Assembly: GCF_025561425.1 (NCBI RefSeq)
Contig: NZ_CP094824.1
Coordinates: forward strand, 372,001 to 436,000
DNA length: 64,000 bases
Direction of reading: 5' to 3'
DNA from: Mammaliicoccus sciuri
Lineage (GTDB): Bacteria; Bacillota; Bacilli; Staphylococcales; Staphylococcaceae
Under the pieces are notes generated by a model. It was not told the origin of the DNA. It saw only the letters and a list, made by a program, of their open reading frames with translations, and made no database searches. Below, piece after piece: positions 54,610 to 63,751 of the stretch. Within the stretch, counting starts at the first letter, position 1. Each line of letters starts with the position of its first letter. Position numbers and translations under genes: made by a program.

Positions 54610-55086
54610 ATGGCAAATGTAAGAAAAGCAACAATTGAAGATTATTCAGGTATTAAAAATGTAGCGTCTAAGGCTTGGTATGACACGTATACCAATATTT
54701 ACACTGCGAGCACTGTGACGGCATTTTTAAATGCGTCTTATTCTAAAGAGATGCTTCAAAAGCGCATTAATGATTCTGATTTCTTTGTTGCAGAAGATGA
54801 AGATAAGATTGTTGGTTTTGCTAATTTTATCAAAGGTACTGAATTGTATTTATCTTCTCATTATGTTCTACCTGAAGCGCAACGTGAAGGGTATGGTAAA
54901 GCTTTATTACAAGCAGGTTTAGATCAATACAAAGATTCATATCATGAAGTTTATTTAGAAGTGGATGGCAAGAATGATATCGGTATAGCCTTTTATAAAA
55001 AGGAAGGTTTTGAAGTGATACGTGAATATGAAGAATTACTTTTTGGAGACACAATGCGCACGACGTTAATGAAAAAAACTTTTTAG
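54610..55086 (+). CDS. GNAT-family N-acetyltransferase
   Basis: 158 residues. VRKATIEDYSGIKNV opens the domain, VLPEAQREGYGKALLQ is the acetyl-CoA loop and FYKKEGFEVIREYEE ends it. Substrate unknown. GGAGAG precedes ATG 54610. The following hydratase gene starts 13 bp after its stop. The spacer 54396-54609 is AT-rich with no gene. Confidence 0.83.
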   Translation: MANVRKATIEDYSGIKNVASKAWYDTYTNIYTASTVTAFLNASYSKEMLQKRINDSDFFVAEDEDKIVGFANFIKGTELYLSSHYVLPEAQREGYGKALLQAGLDQYKDSYHEVYLEVDGKNDIGIAFYKKEGFEVIREYEELLFGDTMRTTLMKKTF

Positions 55087-55099
55087 GAGGTTGATTGTA

Positions 55100-55861
55100 A
55101 TGGAACAATCACTAAATAAATGGATTTCACAATTTTATGAAGCTTATGAGAATCAATCAATTATTCCAAATGGTGTTTTACCATCGAATATAACTGAACA
55201 TGTTGCATATGATATTCAAGAAGGTGTGTTGCAGCGTAAGGAAGAAACTGAAATTCATAAAGGTTATAAAATTAGTTTAACGAGTCAAGAAACGAGAGAT
55301 ATCTTTTCTTCAACAACGCCATTATATGGTGCAATGGGAGAAACAACTATTCTGGACAAACATATTTATTTGAATGATTTAAATGAACCTTTAGCAGAGT
55401 TAGAATTAGTCTTTATTGTTCAAGAAGAATTAACAGAAGAAGATAGCCTTGAAGATATTATGAATAAATGCTTGATAGCACCAGGGATAGAGATTCCGGA
55501 TTCACGTTTTAGTAACTGGTTTCCTAATTTATCTGTAACAGAAATTATTGCCGATAGCGCAGTAAGTGGTGGCGTTGTATACGGTGAACCTAAGAAATTA
55601 AGTTATGAAGATATTGATAACATTAAAGGGACATTATATTTAGACGGTAAAGAATTAGCTTCTGGATATAGTACAGAAGTTGAGGGACATCCTGCTAAAG
55701 CCGTTAAGTGGTTGATTAATGAAATTAAAGAATATAATCGTTCATTAACACCTGGCATGTTTATTTCAAGCGGAACATTTATTTTACCTAAACCTTTAAC
55801 ACAAGGAGAGTATAAAGCCGTATATGAAAATGTCGGCGAAATAGAGTTTATTGTAGAATAA
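55100..55861 (+). CDS. 2-keto-4-pentenoate hydratase / fumarylacetoacetate hydrolase-family protein
   Basis: 253 residues. The MhpD-like pattern is visible: HKGYKISLTSQETRDIF, PLAELELVFIV (metal-binding Glu pair), APGIEIPDSRFSNW, and GMFISSGTFILPKPL. Such enzymes hydrate or decarboxylate 2-oxo acids with a divalent metal. No aromatic catabolic genes are nearby, so the substrate is open. AGGAGG site. Confidence 0.78.
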   Translation: MEQSLNKWISQFYEAYENQSIIPNGVLPSNITEHVAYDIQEGVLQRKEETEIHKGYKISLTSQETRDIFSSTTPLYGAMGETTILDKHIYLNDLNEPLAELELVFIVQEELTEEDSLEDIMNKCLIAPGIEIPDSRFSNWFPNLSVTEIIADSAVSGGVVYGEPKKLSYEDIDNIKGTLYLDGKELASGYSTEVEGHPAKAVKWLINEIKEYNRSLTPGMFISSGTFILPKPLTQGEYKAVYENVGEIEFIVE

Positions 55862-55884
55862 TTGGATGAAATGGAGGGAACAAA

Positions 55885-57183
55885 GTGACACAGGAAGCTT
55901 ATGGAACAAAAAAATTACCTGAAGAGAAAGTTTTTAAAGACCCTGTTCATCGTTATATACACGTAAGAGACCAATTAATTTGGGATCTTATCAAAACGAA
56001 AGAATTTCAACGCTTAAGAAGAATTAAACAACTTGGAACACTCTATTTATCTTTCCATACAGCTGAGCATAGTCGCTTTGGACATTCTCTAGGTGTATAT
56101 GAAATTGTACGACGTATGATAGACGAAGTATTTGAAGGACGTGCACATTGGGATAATAAGGATAGACCACTCGCATTATGTGCAGCACTTCTACATGATT
56201 TAGGGCACGGTCCATTTTCACATTGTTTTGAAAAAATCTTTCTAACGGATCATGAAAAATTCACACAGCTGATCATTAAAGGTGATACAGAAGTTAATGA
56301 AGTGTTGAGTAGAGTTTCGCCTGACTTTCCAGCTGAAGTAGCAGACGTGATTAATAAGACACATGAAAATAAATTAGTCATATCGATGATTTCATCTCAA
56401 ATAGATGCAGATCGCATGGATTATTTACAGCGAGATGCTTATTTTACAGGTGTGAGTTACGGTCAATTTGATATGGAACGTGTACTGAGATTGATGCGTC
56501 CTTCTAAAGATGAAGTGTTGATTAAAGAAAGTGGCATGCATGCAGTTGAAAACTTCTTAATGAGTCGTTATCAAATGTATTGGCAAATTTATTTTCACCC
56601 GGTGAGTCGAGGTGGAGAAGTGTTGCTAAATCGCTGCTTTAAGCGTGCGAAAGTACTTTATGATCAAGGGTATTCATTTAAAGAGCAACCTAAATATTTA
56701 ATTCCATTTTTTGAAGAAGACGTTTCAATCGCTGATTATATTCGTCTTGATGAAGCGGTCGTAATGTATTATTTAGAAGAGTGGACTGAAGAAGATGATC
56801 CAATCTTAAGTGATTTAAGTAAAAGATTTGTTAATCGTGATTTGTTTAAATACTTACCATTTGATGGATCTATTATTATGATTGGTGAACTGACAGATCT
56901 ATTTGAAAAAGGTGGTATTGATCCAGAATATTATTTCGTTTGTGACTCGTTCTCAGACTTACCATATGATTATGACCGACCAGGATCAAATAGACAACCG
57001 ATACATCTATTACAGAAGACAGGTCGTATTAAAGAAATTAGTAGCCAATCAGTTATCATCCATAGTATTACAGGGATTAAACGTTTAGACTATAAACTGT
57101 ATTATCCTAAAGAATTAATTATAGAAATGGAAGATGAAACGATTAAAGGCGATATTATCAATATATTAAATGAACTCGTATAG
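55885..57183 (+). CDS. HD-domain phosphohydrolase (YwfO/dGTPase-like)
   Basis: 432 residues. HD-domain metal ligands are seen in HSRFGHSLGVYEIVRRM (His), ALLHDLGHGPFSH (His-Asp) and SQIDADRMDYLQRD (Asp). Relatives such as YwfO hydrolyse (deoxy)nucleoside triphosphates. GTG start at 55885 with GGAGGG. It lies in a run of core genes leading to argS. Confidence 0.85.
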   Translation: MTQEAYGTKKLPEEKVFKDPVHRYIHVRDQLIWDLIKTKEFQRLRRIKQLGTLYLSFHTAEHSRFGHSLGVYEIVRRMIDEVFEGRAHWDNKDRPLALCAALLHDLGHGPFSHCFEKIFLTDHEKFTQLIIKGDTEVNEVLSRVSPDFPAEVADVINKTHENKLVISMISSQIDADRMDYLQRDAYFTGVSYGQFDMERVLRLMRPSKDEVLIKESGMHAVENFLMSRYQMYWQIYFHPVSRGGEVLLNRCFKRAKVLYDQGYSFKEQPKYLIPFFEEDVSIADYIRLDEAVVMYYLEEWTEEDDPILSDLSKRFVNRDLFKYLPFDGSIIMIGELTDLFEKGGIDPEYYFVCDSFSDLPYDYDRPGSNRQPIHLLQKTGRIKEISSQSVIIHSITGIKRLDYKLYYPKELIIEMEDETIKGDIINILNELV

Positions 57184-57251
57184 ATTACAAACTTGAATGT
57201 CAGTCTGATACTCTAGTATGATGTAATCATGAATTAAATGAGGTGAAACAA

Positions 57252-57764
57252 GTGGCTGAAAAGAAAGGATTTCAATTTAATATCATTAAAAATGATCCAT
57301 TAGATGGGCATAAAGGTACAAATATAGGCTCTATAAGTTTAGACAACGTTGCGCCTGTATTTGTCGATGTATCAGAACAAACTGCATTTATCGATATTGG
57401 AGCCATGCATGCTAGAGCTGAAGTAGAAAAGCGTGTGAAATGGGTTAATGATATAGAAGAAGTCAAAGGTGAAGAAACAAAAGAATATTGGCTTTGCTGG
57501 GTTACAACTGAACGTGGCGAACAAGGTCCATATTATGCAGGGCTAACAGGTTGCTATTTAATGGTTAATAAACCTAAGAAGCGTGGATATAAAAGTATGC
57601 CAGAACATGTGAATATGATGGATAAATCTATGAAACATCAAGTGAAAATTGACCAAATTGGTGACGAAAATAGAGCAGTTCTTAAAAAATTCCTTCAAGA
57701 ACATAATTCTGAAATGTGGCATAACAGCAGTGATGAACTAAAATCATCTTTAGAGATAAATTAA
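57252..57764 (+). CDS. YwhD family protein
   Basis: 170 residues, cytosolic, clear match to the YwhD family (QFNIIKNDPLDGHKG, AFIDIGAMHARAEVEKRVKW, GPYYAGLTGCYLMVN). Function unknown. GTG at 57252 is favoured since GAGGTG lies six bases before it. Conserved close to argS in Firmicutes. Confidence 0.85.
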   Translation: MAEKKGFQFNIIKNDPLDGHKGTNIGSISLDNVAPVFVDVSEQTAFIDIGAMHARAEVEKRVKWVNDIEEVKGEETKEYWLCWVTTERGEQGPYYAGLTGCYLMVNKPKKRGYKSMPEHVNMMDKSMKHQVKIDQIGDENRAVLKKFLQEHNSEMWHNSSDELKSSLEIN

Positions 57765-57875
57765 ATATGTCTATTTTGTGACTTAATTGTGAATTATCAC
57801 AATTCAATTAAATAGCTATTGTCTTTTCACAATATCATAAGTAAAATAGTTGATAGCTACTATGGCTAGGACACT

Positions 57876-57909
57876 AAAAAAAGCAGGCGCTTTTAGCCCT
57901 GCTTTTTTT
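57876..57909. terminator. Bidirectional-type terminator upstream of the DUF1934 gene
   Basis: AAAAAAAGCAGGGC-like arm (AAAAAAAGCAGG) pairs with CCTGCTTTTTTT. Confidence 0.88.
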
Positions 57910-57927
57910 AATTTTAATAGTCAAATA

Positions 57928-57936
57928 TGCTATAAT
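57928..57936 (+). promoter_or_regulatory. Extended minus-10 promoter for DUF1934-argS
   Basis: TGCTATAAT, an extended minus-10 element 33 bp before the DUF1934 start; no clear minus-35. Confidence 0.6.
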
Positions 57937-57969
57937 GATATACGTTCTTAAACGGTGAGGTGGCCAATT

Positions 57970-58386
57970 ATGAAAGAAAATATTAATATAAATATTAAAC
58001 AAGTCGTGAAACAAAATGGCGAGAAAGAAACATTTCAAACAAAAACATCAGGTACATTTCATAGAAGAAATAGCGATATAATTAGATATGAAGAAACGAT
58101 TGATGAACAAATCGTAAAAAATATGCTTAAAATAGAAGATGATGGCGTGAAAATCCACCGTACTGGCGCGGTCAAAACAGTCTTTCACTTTGTAGAAGGA
58201 CAAGAAACGATTAGTTATTATGATACTGATGCAGGACGCATGACAATGCACGTTAATACATTATCAATCAAACACTTTATAGACGATCAACAAGGTAAAC
58301 TCAGGATACATTATCAGCTAAGTGATCAAACTGGGTTACTTGGAACATACCAATTTCAAATTAATTATAAGGAGATAAATGAATGA
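57970..58386 (+). CDS. DUF1934 family protein (YwiB-like)
   Basis: 138 residues, a small lipocalin-like beta-barrel family ([44 protein letters not shown]). Role unknown. It sits directly before argS with a 4-bp overlap, as in Bacillus, so it is cotranscribed with arginyl-tRNA synthetase. GAGGTGG before ATG 57970. Confidence 0.87.
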   Translation: MKENININIKQVVKQNGEKETFQTKTSGTFHRRNSDIIRYEETIDEQIVKNMLKIEDDGVKIHRTGAVKTVFHFVEGQETISYYDTDAGRMTMHVNTLSIKHFIDDQQGKLRIHYQLSDQTGLLGTYQFQINYKEINE

Positions 58387-60041
58387 ACATTATTAACCAA
58401 GTTAAAGAAACGTTAATTGAAGAAATTAAAGCAAGTATCATTAAATCTGAACTTGTAGAAACAGTTCCAGAAATTAAAATCGAAACACCTAAAGACCCTG
58501 CAAATGGAGATTATTCTTCAAATATTGCGATGGTATTAACAAAATTAGCGCGCAAAAATCCACGCGAAATAGCGAATCAAATCGTTGAAAATTTAGATAC
58601 AAATAAAGCGAATGTTAAAAAAGTAGATATTGCAGGTCCTGGGTTTATTAACTTTTACTTAGATCAACAATATTTAACTGAAATTATTAAGACAGCTTTA
58701 ACAAAAGGCGAAACATTTGGTCAAACAGAAGAACGTAAAAACGAAAGTATCATCGTCGAGTACGTATCTGCAAACCCAACAGGAGATTTGCATATTGGAC
58801 ATGCACGTAATGCAGCAGTAGGTGATACGTTATCAAACGTGTTAAGTGCTGCTGGTTATGATGTAACACGTGAATATTATATTAACGATGCAGGTAAACA
58901 AATTGAAAATTTAGCACATTCTATTGAAGCACGTTATAACCAAGCGTTAGGTTTAGATGCTGAATTACCTGAAGATGGTTATTACGGTAAAGATATTATC
59001 GCAATCGGTAAAGACTTAGCTGAAAAACATCCTGAAATTAAAGATGAAGCTGAAGAAGAACGTATTAAGACATTCCGTAAGCTTGGTTTAGATTATGAAA
59101 TGAAAAAATTAAAACAAGACTTAGCAGATCTTAATATTCATTTTGATAATTGGTTCAGTGAAACATCATTATATGAAACAAACAAAATTTCAGCTGTCTT
59201 AGATAAAATGACAGAATTAGGCTATACTTATGAACAAGATGGCGCAACATGGTTAAAAACAACAGAATTTGGTGACGATAAAGACCGTGTGTTAATTAAA
59301 CAAGACGGTACGTATACGTATTTTTTACCAGATATCGCTTATCATTATGATAAAGTAGACCGTGGTTTTGACAAATTAATTAATTTATTTGGTGCTGATC
59401 ACCATGGTTATATTAATCGTTTAAAAGCATCTCTTGAAACATTTGGCGTAGATTCAAAACGTCTTGAAATACAAATTATGCAAATGGTACGATTATTACA
59501 AGACGGCGTTGAAGTGAAAATGAGTAAACGTACAGGTAATGCTATTACATTACGTGACATTATGGATGAAGTGGGCATTGATGCTGCTCGTTACTTCTTA
59601 ACGATGCGTAGTCCTGATACACACTTTGACTTTGATATGGAATTAGCTAAGAAAGAATCACAAGATAACCCAGTGTATTATGCACAATATGCACATGCGC
59701 GTATATCATCTATTATTCGCCAAGCAGAAGAAAAAGGTATCACGATTGATCAAAACGTCGATTTATCTTTAATTACTCATGAAAAAGCATTTGATTTATT
59801 GAAGAAAATTGCTGAATTTGAACCAACAATTGTTTCTGCTGCAGAATCACGCAGTCCGCATCGTATTACGAATTATATTCAAGATTTGGCTGCACAGTTC
59901 CATAAGTTCTATAATGCAGAGAAAGTATTAACAGATGATGCAGAGAAGACAAAAGCGCATTTAGCTTTAATTGAAGCGGCGCGTATTACACTTCGCAATG
60001 CGTTAGCATTAGTAGGTGTGTCAGCTCGAGAATCTATGTAA
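58383..60041 (+). CDS. argS: Arginyl-tRNA synthetase
   Basis: 552 residues, class I synthetase. The HIGH motif is in [18 protein letters not shown] and the KMSK motif is VKMSKRTGN; the C-terminal anticodon-binding DALR domain ends in [20 protein letters not shown]. It charges tRNA-Arg and is essential. Start overlaps the DUF1934 stop. Confidence 0.97.
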   Translation: MNIINQVKETLIEEIKASIIKSELVETVPEIKIETPKDPANGDYSSNIAMVLTKLARKNPREIANQIVENLDTNKANVKKVDIAGPGFINFYLDQQYLTEIIKTALTKGETFGQTEERKNESIIVEYVSANPTGDLHIGHARNAAVGDTLSNVLSAAGYDVTREYYINDAGKQIENLAHSIEARYNQALGLDAELPEDGYYGKDIIAIGKDLAEKHPEIKDEAEEERIKTFRKLGLDYEMKKLKQDLADLNIHFDNWFSETSLYETNKISAVLDKMTELGYTYEQDGATWLKTTEFGDDKDRVLIKQDGTYTYFLPDIAYHYDKVDRGFDKLINLFGADHHGYINRLKASLETFGVDSKRLEIQIMQMVRLLQDGVEVKMSKRTGNAITLRDIMDEVGIDAARYFLTMRSPDTHFDFDMELAKKESQDNPVYYAQYAHARISSIIRQAEEKGITIDQNVDLSLITHEKAFDLLKKIAEFEPTIVSAAESRSPHRITNYIQDLAAQFHKFYNAEKVLTDDAEKTKAHLALIEAARITLRNALALVGVSARESM

Positions 60042-60062
60042 TTTAATCATTATTTTAATTGA

Positions 60063-60097
60063 GGTGCAGCTCAATCTTATTTGAGTTGCGCCTTTTT
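60063..60097 (+). terminator. Terminator of argS
   Basis: GGTGCAGCTCAA pairs with TTGAGTTGCGCC, followed by TTTTTG. Confidence 0.85.
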
Positions 60098-60136
60098 GTG
60101 TACCATTTTTTAATTAAATATATGGAGGGATTAAGT

Positions 60137-61027
60137 ATGAAAATAAACAAAATATTTTATTTAATTTTTGCTGCTATGATCATCGTGACAGGTTGCCAAA
60201 GCGGAGATAATACGGATAACAAGAAAGAAACGAAACAAGAAACAACTGATAAGAAAGAATATAAGCGTATTGTGTCGCTTATTCCAAGTAATACAGAAAT
60301 ATTATACGCGTTAGGACTTGGAGATAAAGTCGTTGGGGTATCAACTGTTGATGATTATCCTAAAGATGTGAAAGATAAAAAACAATTCGATGCCTTTAAA
60401 CTTGATACAGAAGCATTATTAAAAGCAAAACCTGATTTAATTTTGGCGCATGAGTCGAACAAATCTACACAAGAAAAAGATTTAAAAAAATTAAGTGATG
60501 CAGGTGTGAAAGTCGTCTACATAGATGATGCAAATTCAATTAATGAAATGTATGATACATTCAAGCAAGTTGGAAAAGTAACAGGTAAAGAAAAAGAAGC
60601 AGATAAATTAGTAAGTAAAGTGAAGAAAGAAATAGAAGATGTTGTAAAAGATGTCCCTAAAGACCAACATGGTAAAAAAGTATTTATGGAAATTTCTTCT
60701 CAACCTGACATTTACACTTCAGGGTCAAATACGTTTTATGATGATATGTTAACTTCTATCAAAGCTAAGAACCTTTATCATGATCAAGAAGGATGGATTA
60801 AAACGGATAAAGAAAGTATTCTTAAAAGAAATCCTGATGTTATGATTACAACAAGTGGACAGTCTGAAGCGGAATATCAAAAATTAAATAACAATAGAGA
60901 CGGCTTTGACCAAGTTAATGCTGTTAAAGAGAAACACGTTCATGCACTCAATGCAGATATGATTTCTAGACCAGGACCAAGATTAGCGAAAGGTCTAAAA
61001 GAACTTTCTGAAAAAGTTTATGACTAA
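60137..61027 (+). CDS. Iron/B12-type ABC transporter substrate-binding lipoprotein
   Basis: 296 residues. Lipobox IVTGC, a charged linker, then a BtuF/FecB fold: RIVSLIPSNTEILYALGLGDKVVGVSTVDDYP, and SRPGPRLAKGLKELSE. SNTEIL and YP motifs are BtuF-like, so a corrinoid, siderophore or heme is bound. GGAGGG before ATG 60137. No Fur box is seen. Overlaps the permease gene by 8 bp. Confidence 0.85.
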   Translation: MKINKIFYLIFAAMIIVTGCQSGDNTDNKKETKQETTDKKEYKRIVSLIPSNTEILYALGLGDKVVGVSTVDDYPKDVKDKKQFDAFKLDTEALLKAKPDLILAHESNKSTQEKDLKKLSDAGVKVVYIDDANSINEMYDTFKQVGKVTGKEKEADKLVSKVKKEIEDVVKDVPKDQHGKKVFMEISSQPDIYTSGSNTFYDDMLTSIKAKNLYHDQEGWIKTDKESILKRNPDVMITTSGQSEAEYQKLNNNRDGFDQVNAVKEKHVHALNADMISRPGPRLAKGLKELSEKVYD

Positions 61028-62000
61028 TAATCATAAAATTTATCGCCATGTTGTGATATGGTTTCTCGTTCTATTGTTTGCAATTGGCATTTCTTTATTC
61101 GTAGGATCTACGGGTATAACATGGAAATTTGATAATCAACTAGAATGGACGATTTTTTACAAGTTAAGAGTACCGCGGACACTGTTAGCATTAATTGCTG
61201 GTATGGGGCTAGTCATGAGTGGTCAAATCTATCAAACGATATTGAATAATCCACTCGCGGATAGTTTTACGTTAGGATTAGCAAGCGGGGCAACATTCGG
61301 AAGTGCGCTCGCCGTATTTATTGGCGTATCCATTTGGTTTGTGCCACTATTTTCTATATTCTTCAGCTTGTTAACGCTTATCGTTGTTGTACTGATTACA
61401 GAAACAATGGTCAAAACATTTCATGTAGCAACAATGATACTTTCAGGTATTTTTATTGGTGCGTTCTTCAGTTCTGCACTCTATATACTTTTATTGCTTA
61501 AGCCGGATAAAGTTAATAGCATGGTGTCATATATGTTTGGTAGTGTCTCGTCTGCCGAAAAAATAACTGTAGAAATCACTGGGATTGTTACTTTAATCTG
61601 TATCTTAATCTTGTTTATGATGAGTCAGTATATTAAAATGATTCAATTAGGTGAAGATAAAGCAACAACACTTGGTGTGAATGTTCGATTGATATCTTGG
61701 ACATGTTTGCTATTAGCTGCTATAATGACAGCCGTTATTATAAGTTTTACGGGTATTATAGGATTTATTGGTATGATTGTACCTCAAGTTGTTAGAAGGG
61801 TGTACAAAGTACCTATTAACGTTCAAATGATATTGAATTTATTAATCGGCGGTGCACTTTTATTAATTGCAGATACTATTGGCAGAATTATCATGAGTCC
61901 GATACAAATTCCGGTTGGTATCATACTCTCTATTATTGCCATACCGATTATGATGTATTTAATGATTACAGAACAACGAAAAAAAGAAAGAACTTACTGA
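61020..62000 (+). CDS. FecCD/BtuC-family ABC permease
   Basis: 326 residues, about nine helices: KLRVPRTLLALIAGMGLVMSGQIYQ, NPLADSFTLGLASGATFGS, TGIIGFIGMIVPQVVRRVY and ADTIGRIIMSPIQIPVGI. Partner of the preceding lipoprotein. No ATPase gene follows, so an ATPase from elsewhere (FhuC-like or the one in the heme operon) must serve it. Confidence 0.88.
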   Translation: MTNNHKIYRHVVIWFLVLLFAIGISLFVGSTGITWKFDNQLEWTIFYKLRVPRTLLALIAGMGLVMSGQIYQTILNNPLADSFTLGLASGATFGSALAVFIGVSIWFVPLFSIFFSLLTLIVVVLITETMVKTFHVATMILSGIFIGAFFSSALYILLLLKPDKVNSMVSYMFGSVSSAEKITVEITGIVTLICILILFMMSQYIKMIQLGEDKATTLGVNVRLISWTCLLLAAIMTAVIISFTGIIGFIGMIVPQVVRRVYKVPINVQMILNLLIGGALLLIADTIGRIIMSPIQIPVGIILSIIAIPIMMYLMITEQRKKERTY

Positions 62001-62040
62001 ATATTTAAGGTATCAAACAGTATTAAATCACAATCAATAG

Positions 62041-62091
62041 CATACGGACACCAATCCTTTAAACATTATGATAGAGGGTTGGTGTTTTGTA
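62041..62091. terminator. Terminator after the permease gene
   Basis: CATACGGACACCAATCC pairs imperfectly with GGGTTGGTGTTTTGTATG. Confidence 0.65.
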
Positions 62092-62155
62092 TGTAAAAAT
62101 TGTATTGCTTTCTTTATGGAATAGTTTAAAATGTTTCTATGAAAGGGATGATGAC

Positions 62156-62851
62156 ATGTGTTCGTGTGATATTCAAGCGATTATTTTTGACTTAGAAGAT
62201 ACGCTTGTAGATCGGGAGAAATCGCGAATGAAGTTTTTGGAAGAACAGTTTGAGAGATTTCATGAGTTAATGGTAACAGTCCAAAGACGTGATTTTGAAA
62301 AGGTATATTTAACGTTAAATCCCTATGGTATAGAAGATGTTGAATGGGTATATCAAGAACTTGTTAAGAGATTAAATATAGAAAGGATATCATGGAAGAC
62401 ATTTTATAACGACTATAAAATGCACCACTACAGATACCATTTTCCTTTCTATGATACATTGGTAGCATTGGATAAATTACGCAGTATGGGTTATAAATTA
62501 GGTGTTGTAGCGAATGGTAAGAGTGAAGAGATTACACACGTTATGAATGCAATCGGTATTTATCCATACATTCATTATGTTTCAACTTCTGATGAGGTGG
62601 GGGCTATAAAGCCAGACCCAATTATATTTGAAGATATATTGAAACGTCTTGGCATAACGGCACATCATGCATTATATGTTGGAGATTGTCCTTTAAATGA
62701 CATCGCAGCAGCACATGCTATGGGCATGAAGACTGCATGGATGGCTAATTCAGTCATTGGTACACCAGAGGAGCACGAATTAGATTATACAATCGAAAGT
62801 TTAAGTGATCTCATAGATGTTTGTAAACAAATCGAAAGAGGTGAAGCATGA
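62156..62851 (+). CDS. HAD-superfamily hydrolase
   Basis: 231 residues. Motif I is IFDLEDTLVD: nucleophile Asp12 is present, but the second Asp of DxD is Glu14. Motif II is VVANG, motif III KPDP, motif IV GDCPLNDIAAAHAMGMKTAW. Cap domain is helical (residues 20-95). It resembles phosphoglycolate phosphatase/YjjG-type HADs. ATG 62156 follows AAAGGG; an upstream in-frame TTG-like frame to 62087 overlaps the terminator and is unlikely. Overlaps the next gene. Confidence 0.85.
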   Translation: MCSCDIQAIIFDLEDTLVDREKSRMKFLEEQFERFHELMVTVQRRDFEKVYLTLNPYGIEDVEWVYQELVKRLNIERISWKTFYNDYKMHHYRYHFPFYDTLVALDKLRSMGYKLGVVANGKSEEITHVMNAIGIYPYIHYVSTSDEVGAIKPDPIIFEDILKRLGITAHHALYVGDCPLNDIAAAHAMGMKTAWMANSVIGTPEEHELDYTIESLSDLIDVCKQIERGEA

Positions 62852-63627
62852 TGAACTTATTTTTAACGAAAGAAAATGTTGCCATACACTATAATACAAA
62901 AGGAAGCGGCTATCCAATTATTTTGTTACATGGTGTTTTTCAAGACATGGATGTCTTTGAACCACTTATCAAAAAATTAAGTAAAAATTATCAAGTTATA
63001 TCTATTGATTTAAGAGGTCATGGATTAAGTGATACACCAAATGATAGTAGAGTAGATGACTATATTTCAGATATTCAACAACTATTAAATGGATTATTCA
63101 TTAACTCAGCATATGTGATTGGTCTAGAACTTGGCGCAACAATTGCAACAGGTCTCACATATAAGAATCCTGATTTAATCAATGGTATGGTGTTAATTAA
63201 TCCTACAGACGATCATTCAACGTTTCCAGATAACCGTATTTATGATAGACATGCTGATGAAATTAGAACGATGTCTGATGAGGACAAAGAAAAATATTTA
63301 TTAAGATTCAGATATAAAAATATTAAACAAGCTAAAAAGTTTGTAAAGTCACATATTCCGTCGAATGACCTTCAAACGATGGAAGAAGAAATTGCTGTTA
63401 AGCGTTCTTTTAAAGACTTTGATATTATATCGTTACTTCCAGATATTGAAACACGTACGCTCGTCATTTCTGGACAATACGATGGCAAAATATTATATAG
63501 CGAAGGTAAAAGAATAAGTGAATTGTTACCGAATGCTGAATTTAAACTGTTTGAAGGTTCAGGAGAATTACCTTTTATTGAGGAAAAAGAGAAATTCATT
63601 AAAGTATTGGGAGAATTTTTAAGTTAA
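62848..63627 (+). CDS. Alpha/beta-hydrolase-fold protein without catalytic Ser and His
   Basis: 259 residues with the full fold: oxyanion loop LLHGVFQDMDVFEPL, ISIDLRGHGLSDTP, C-terminal acid in SGQYDGKI (Asp212). The nucleophile elbow, normally GxSxG, reads GLELGA with Glu94 in place of Ser. The histidine motif, normally GHLPFIE, reads SGELPFIE with Glu240 in place of His. The frame is intact. It is probably non-catalytic, or has different chemistry. Starts by ATGA overlap with the HAD gene, GAGGTGAA upstream. Confidence 0.83.
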   Translation: MMNLFLTKENVAIHYNTKGSGYPIILLHGVFQDMDVFEPLIKKLSKNYQVISIDLRGHGLSDTPNDSRVDDYISDIQQLLNGLFINSAYVIGLELGATIATGLTYKNPDLINGMVLINPTDDHSTFPDNRIYDRHADEIRTMSDEDKEKYLLRFRYKNIKQAKKFVKSHIPSNDLQTMEEEIAVKRSFKDFDIISLLPDIETRTLVISGQYDGKILYSEGKRISELLPNAEFKLFEGSGELPFIEEKEKFIKVLGEFLS

Positions 63628-63648
63628 TCAAGCGATATTTCACAGTTT

Positions 63649-63665
63649 TGTTACATGATTGTAAT
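63649..63665 (+). promoter_or_regulatory. WalR (YycF) binding site
   Basis: TGTTAC-ATGAT-TGTAAT fits the WalR consensus TGTWAH-N5-TGTWAH exactly. It lies five bases upstream of the promoter of the next, secreted, protein, where WalR usually activates cell-wall genes. Confidence 0.65.
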
Positions 63666-63670
63666 AAAAG

Positions 63671-63699
63671 TGGTCAATTTGTAATCTGTATGTTATAAT
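63671..63699 (+). promoter_or_regulatory. Promoter of the secreted-protein gene
   Basis: TGGTCA (63671-63676), 17-bp spacer, TATAAT (63694-63699). Confidence 0.65.
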
Positions 63700-63751
63700 T
63701 AACGCAGTTCAATGCATAACATATAAGACACAAACTGAAGGAGAACCTCAT

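Noticed and set aside
57785-57804. Rex-type operator AATTGTGAATTATCACAATT
   Set aside because: The half sites are separated by four bases, not the six expected for Rex, and it lies after the YwhD stop with no promoter beside it.
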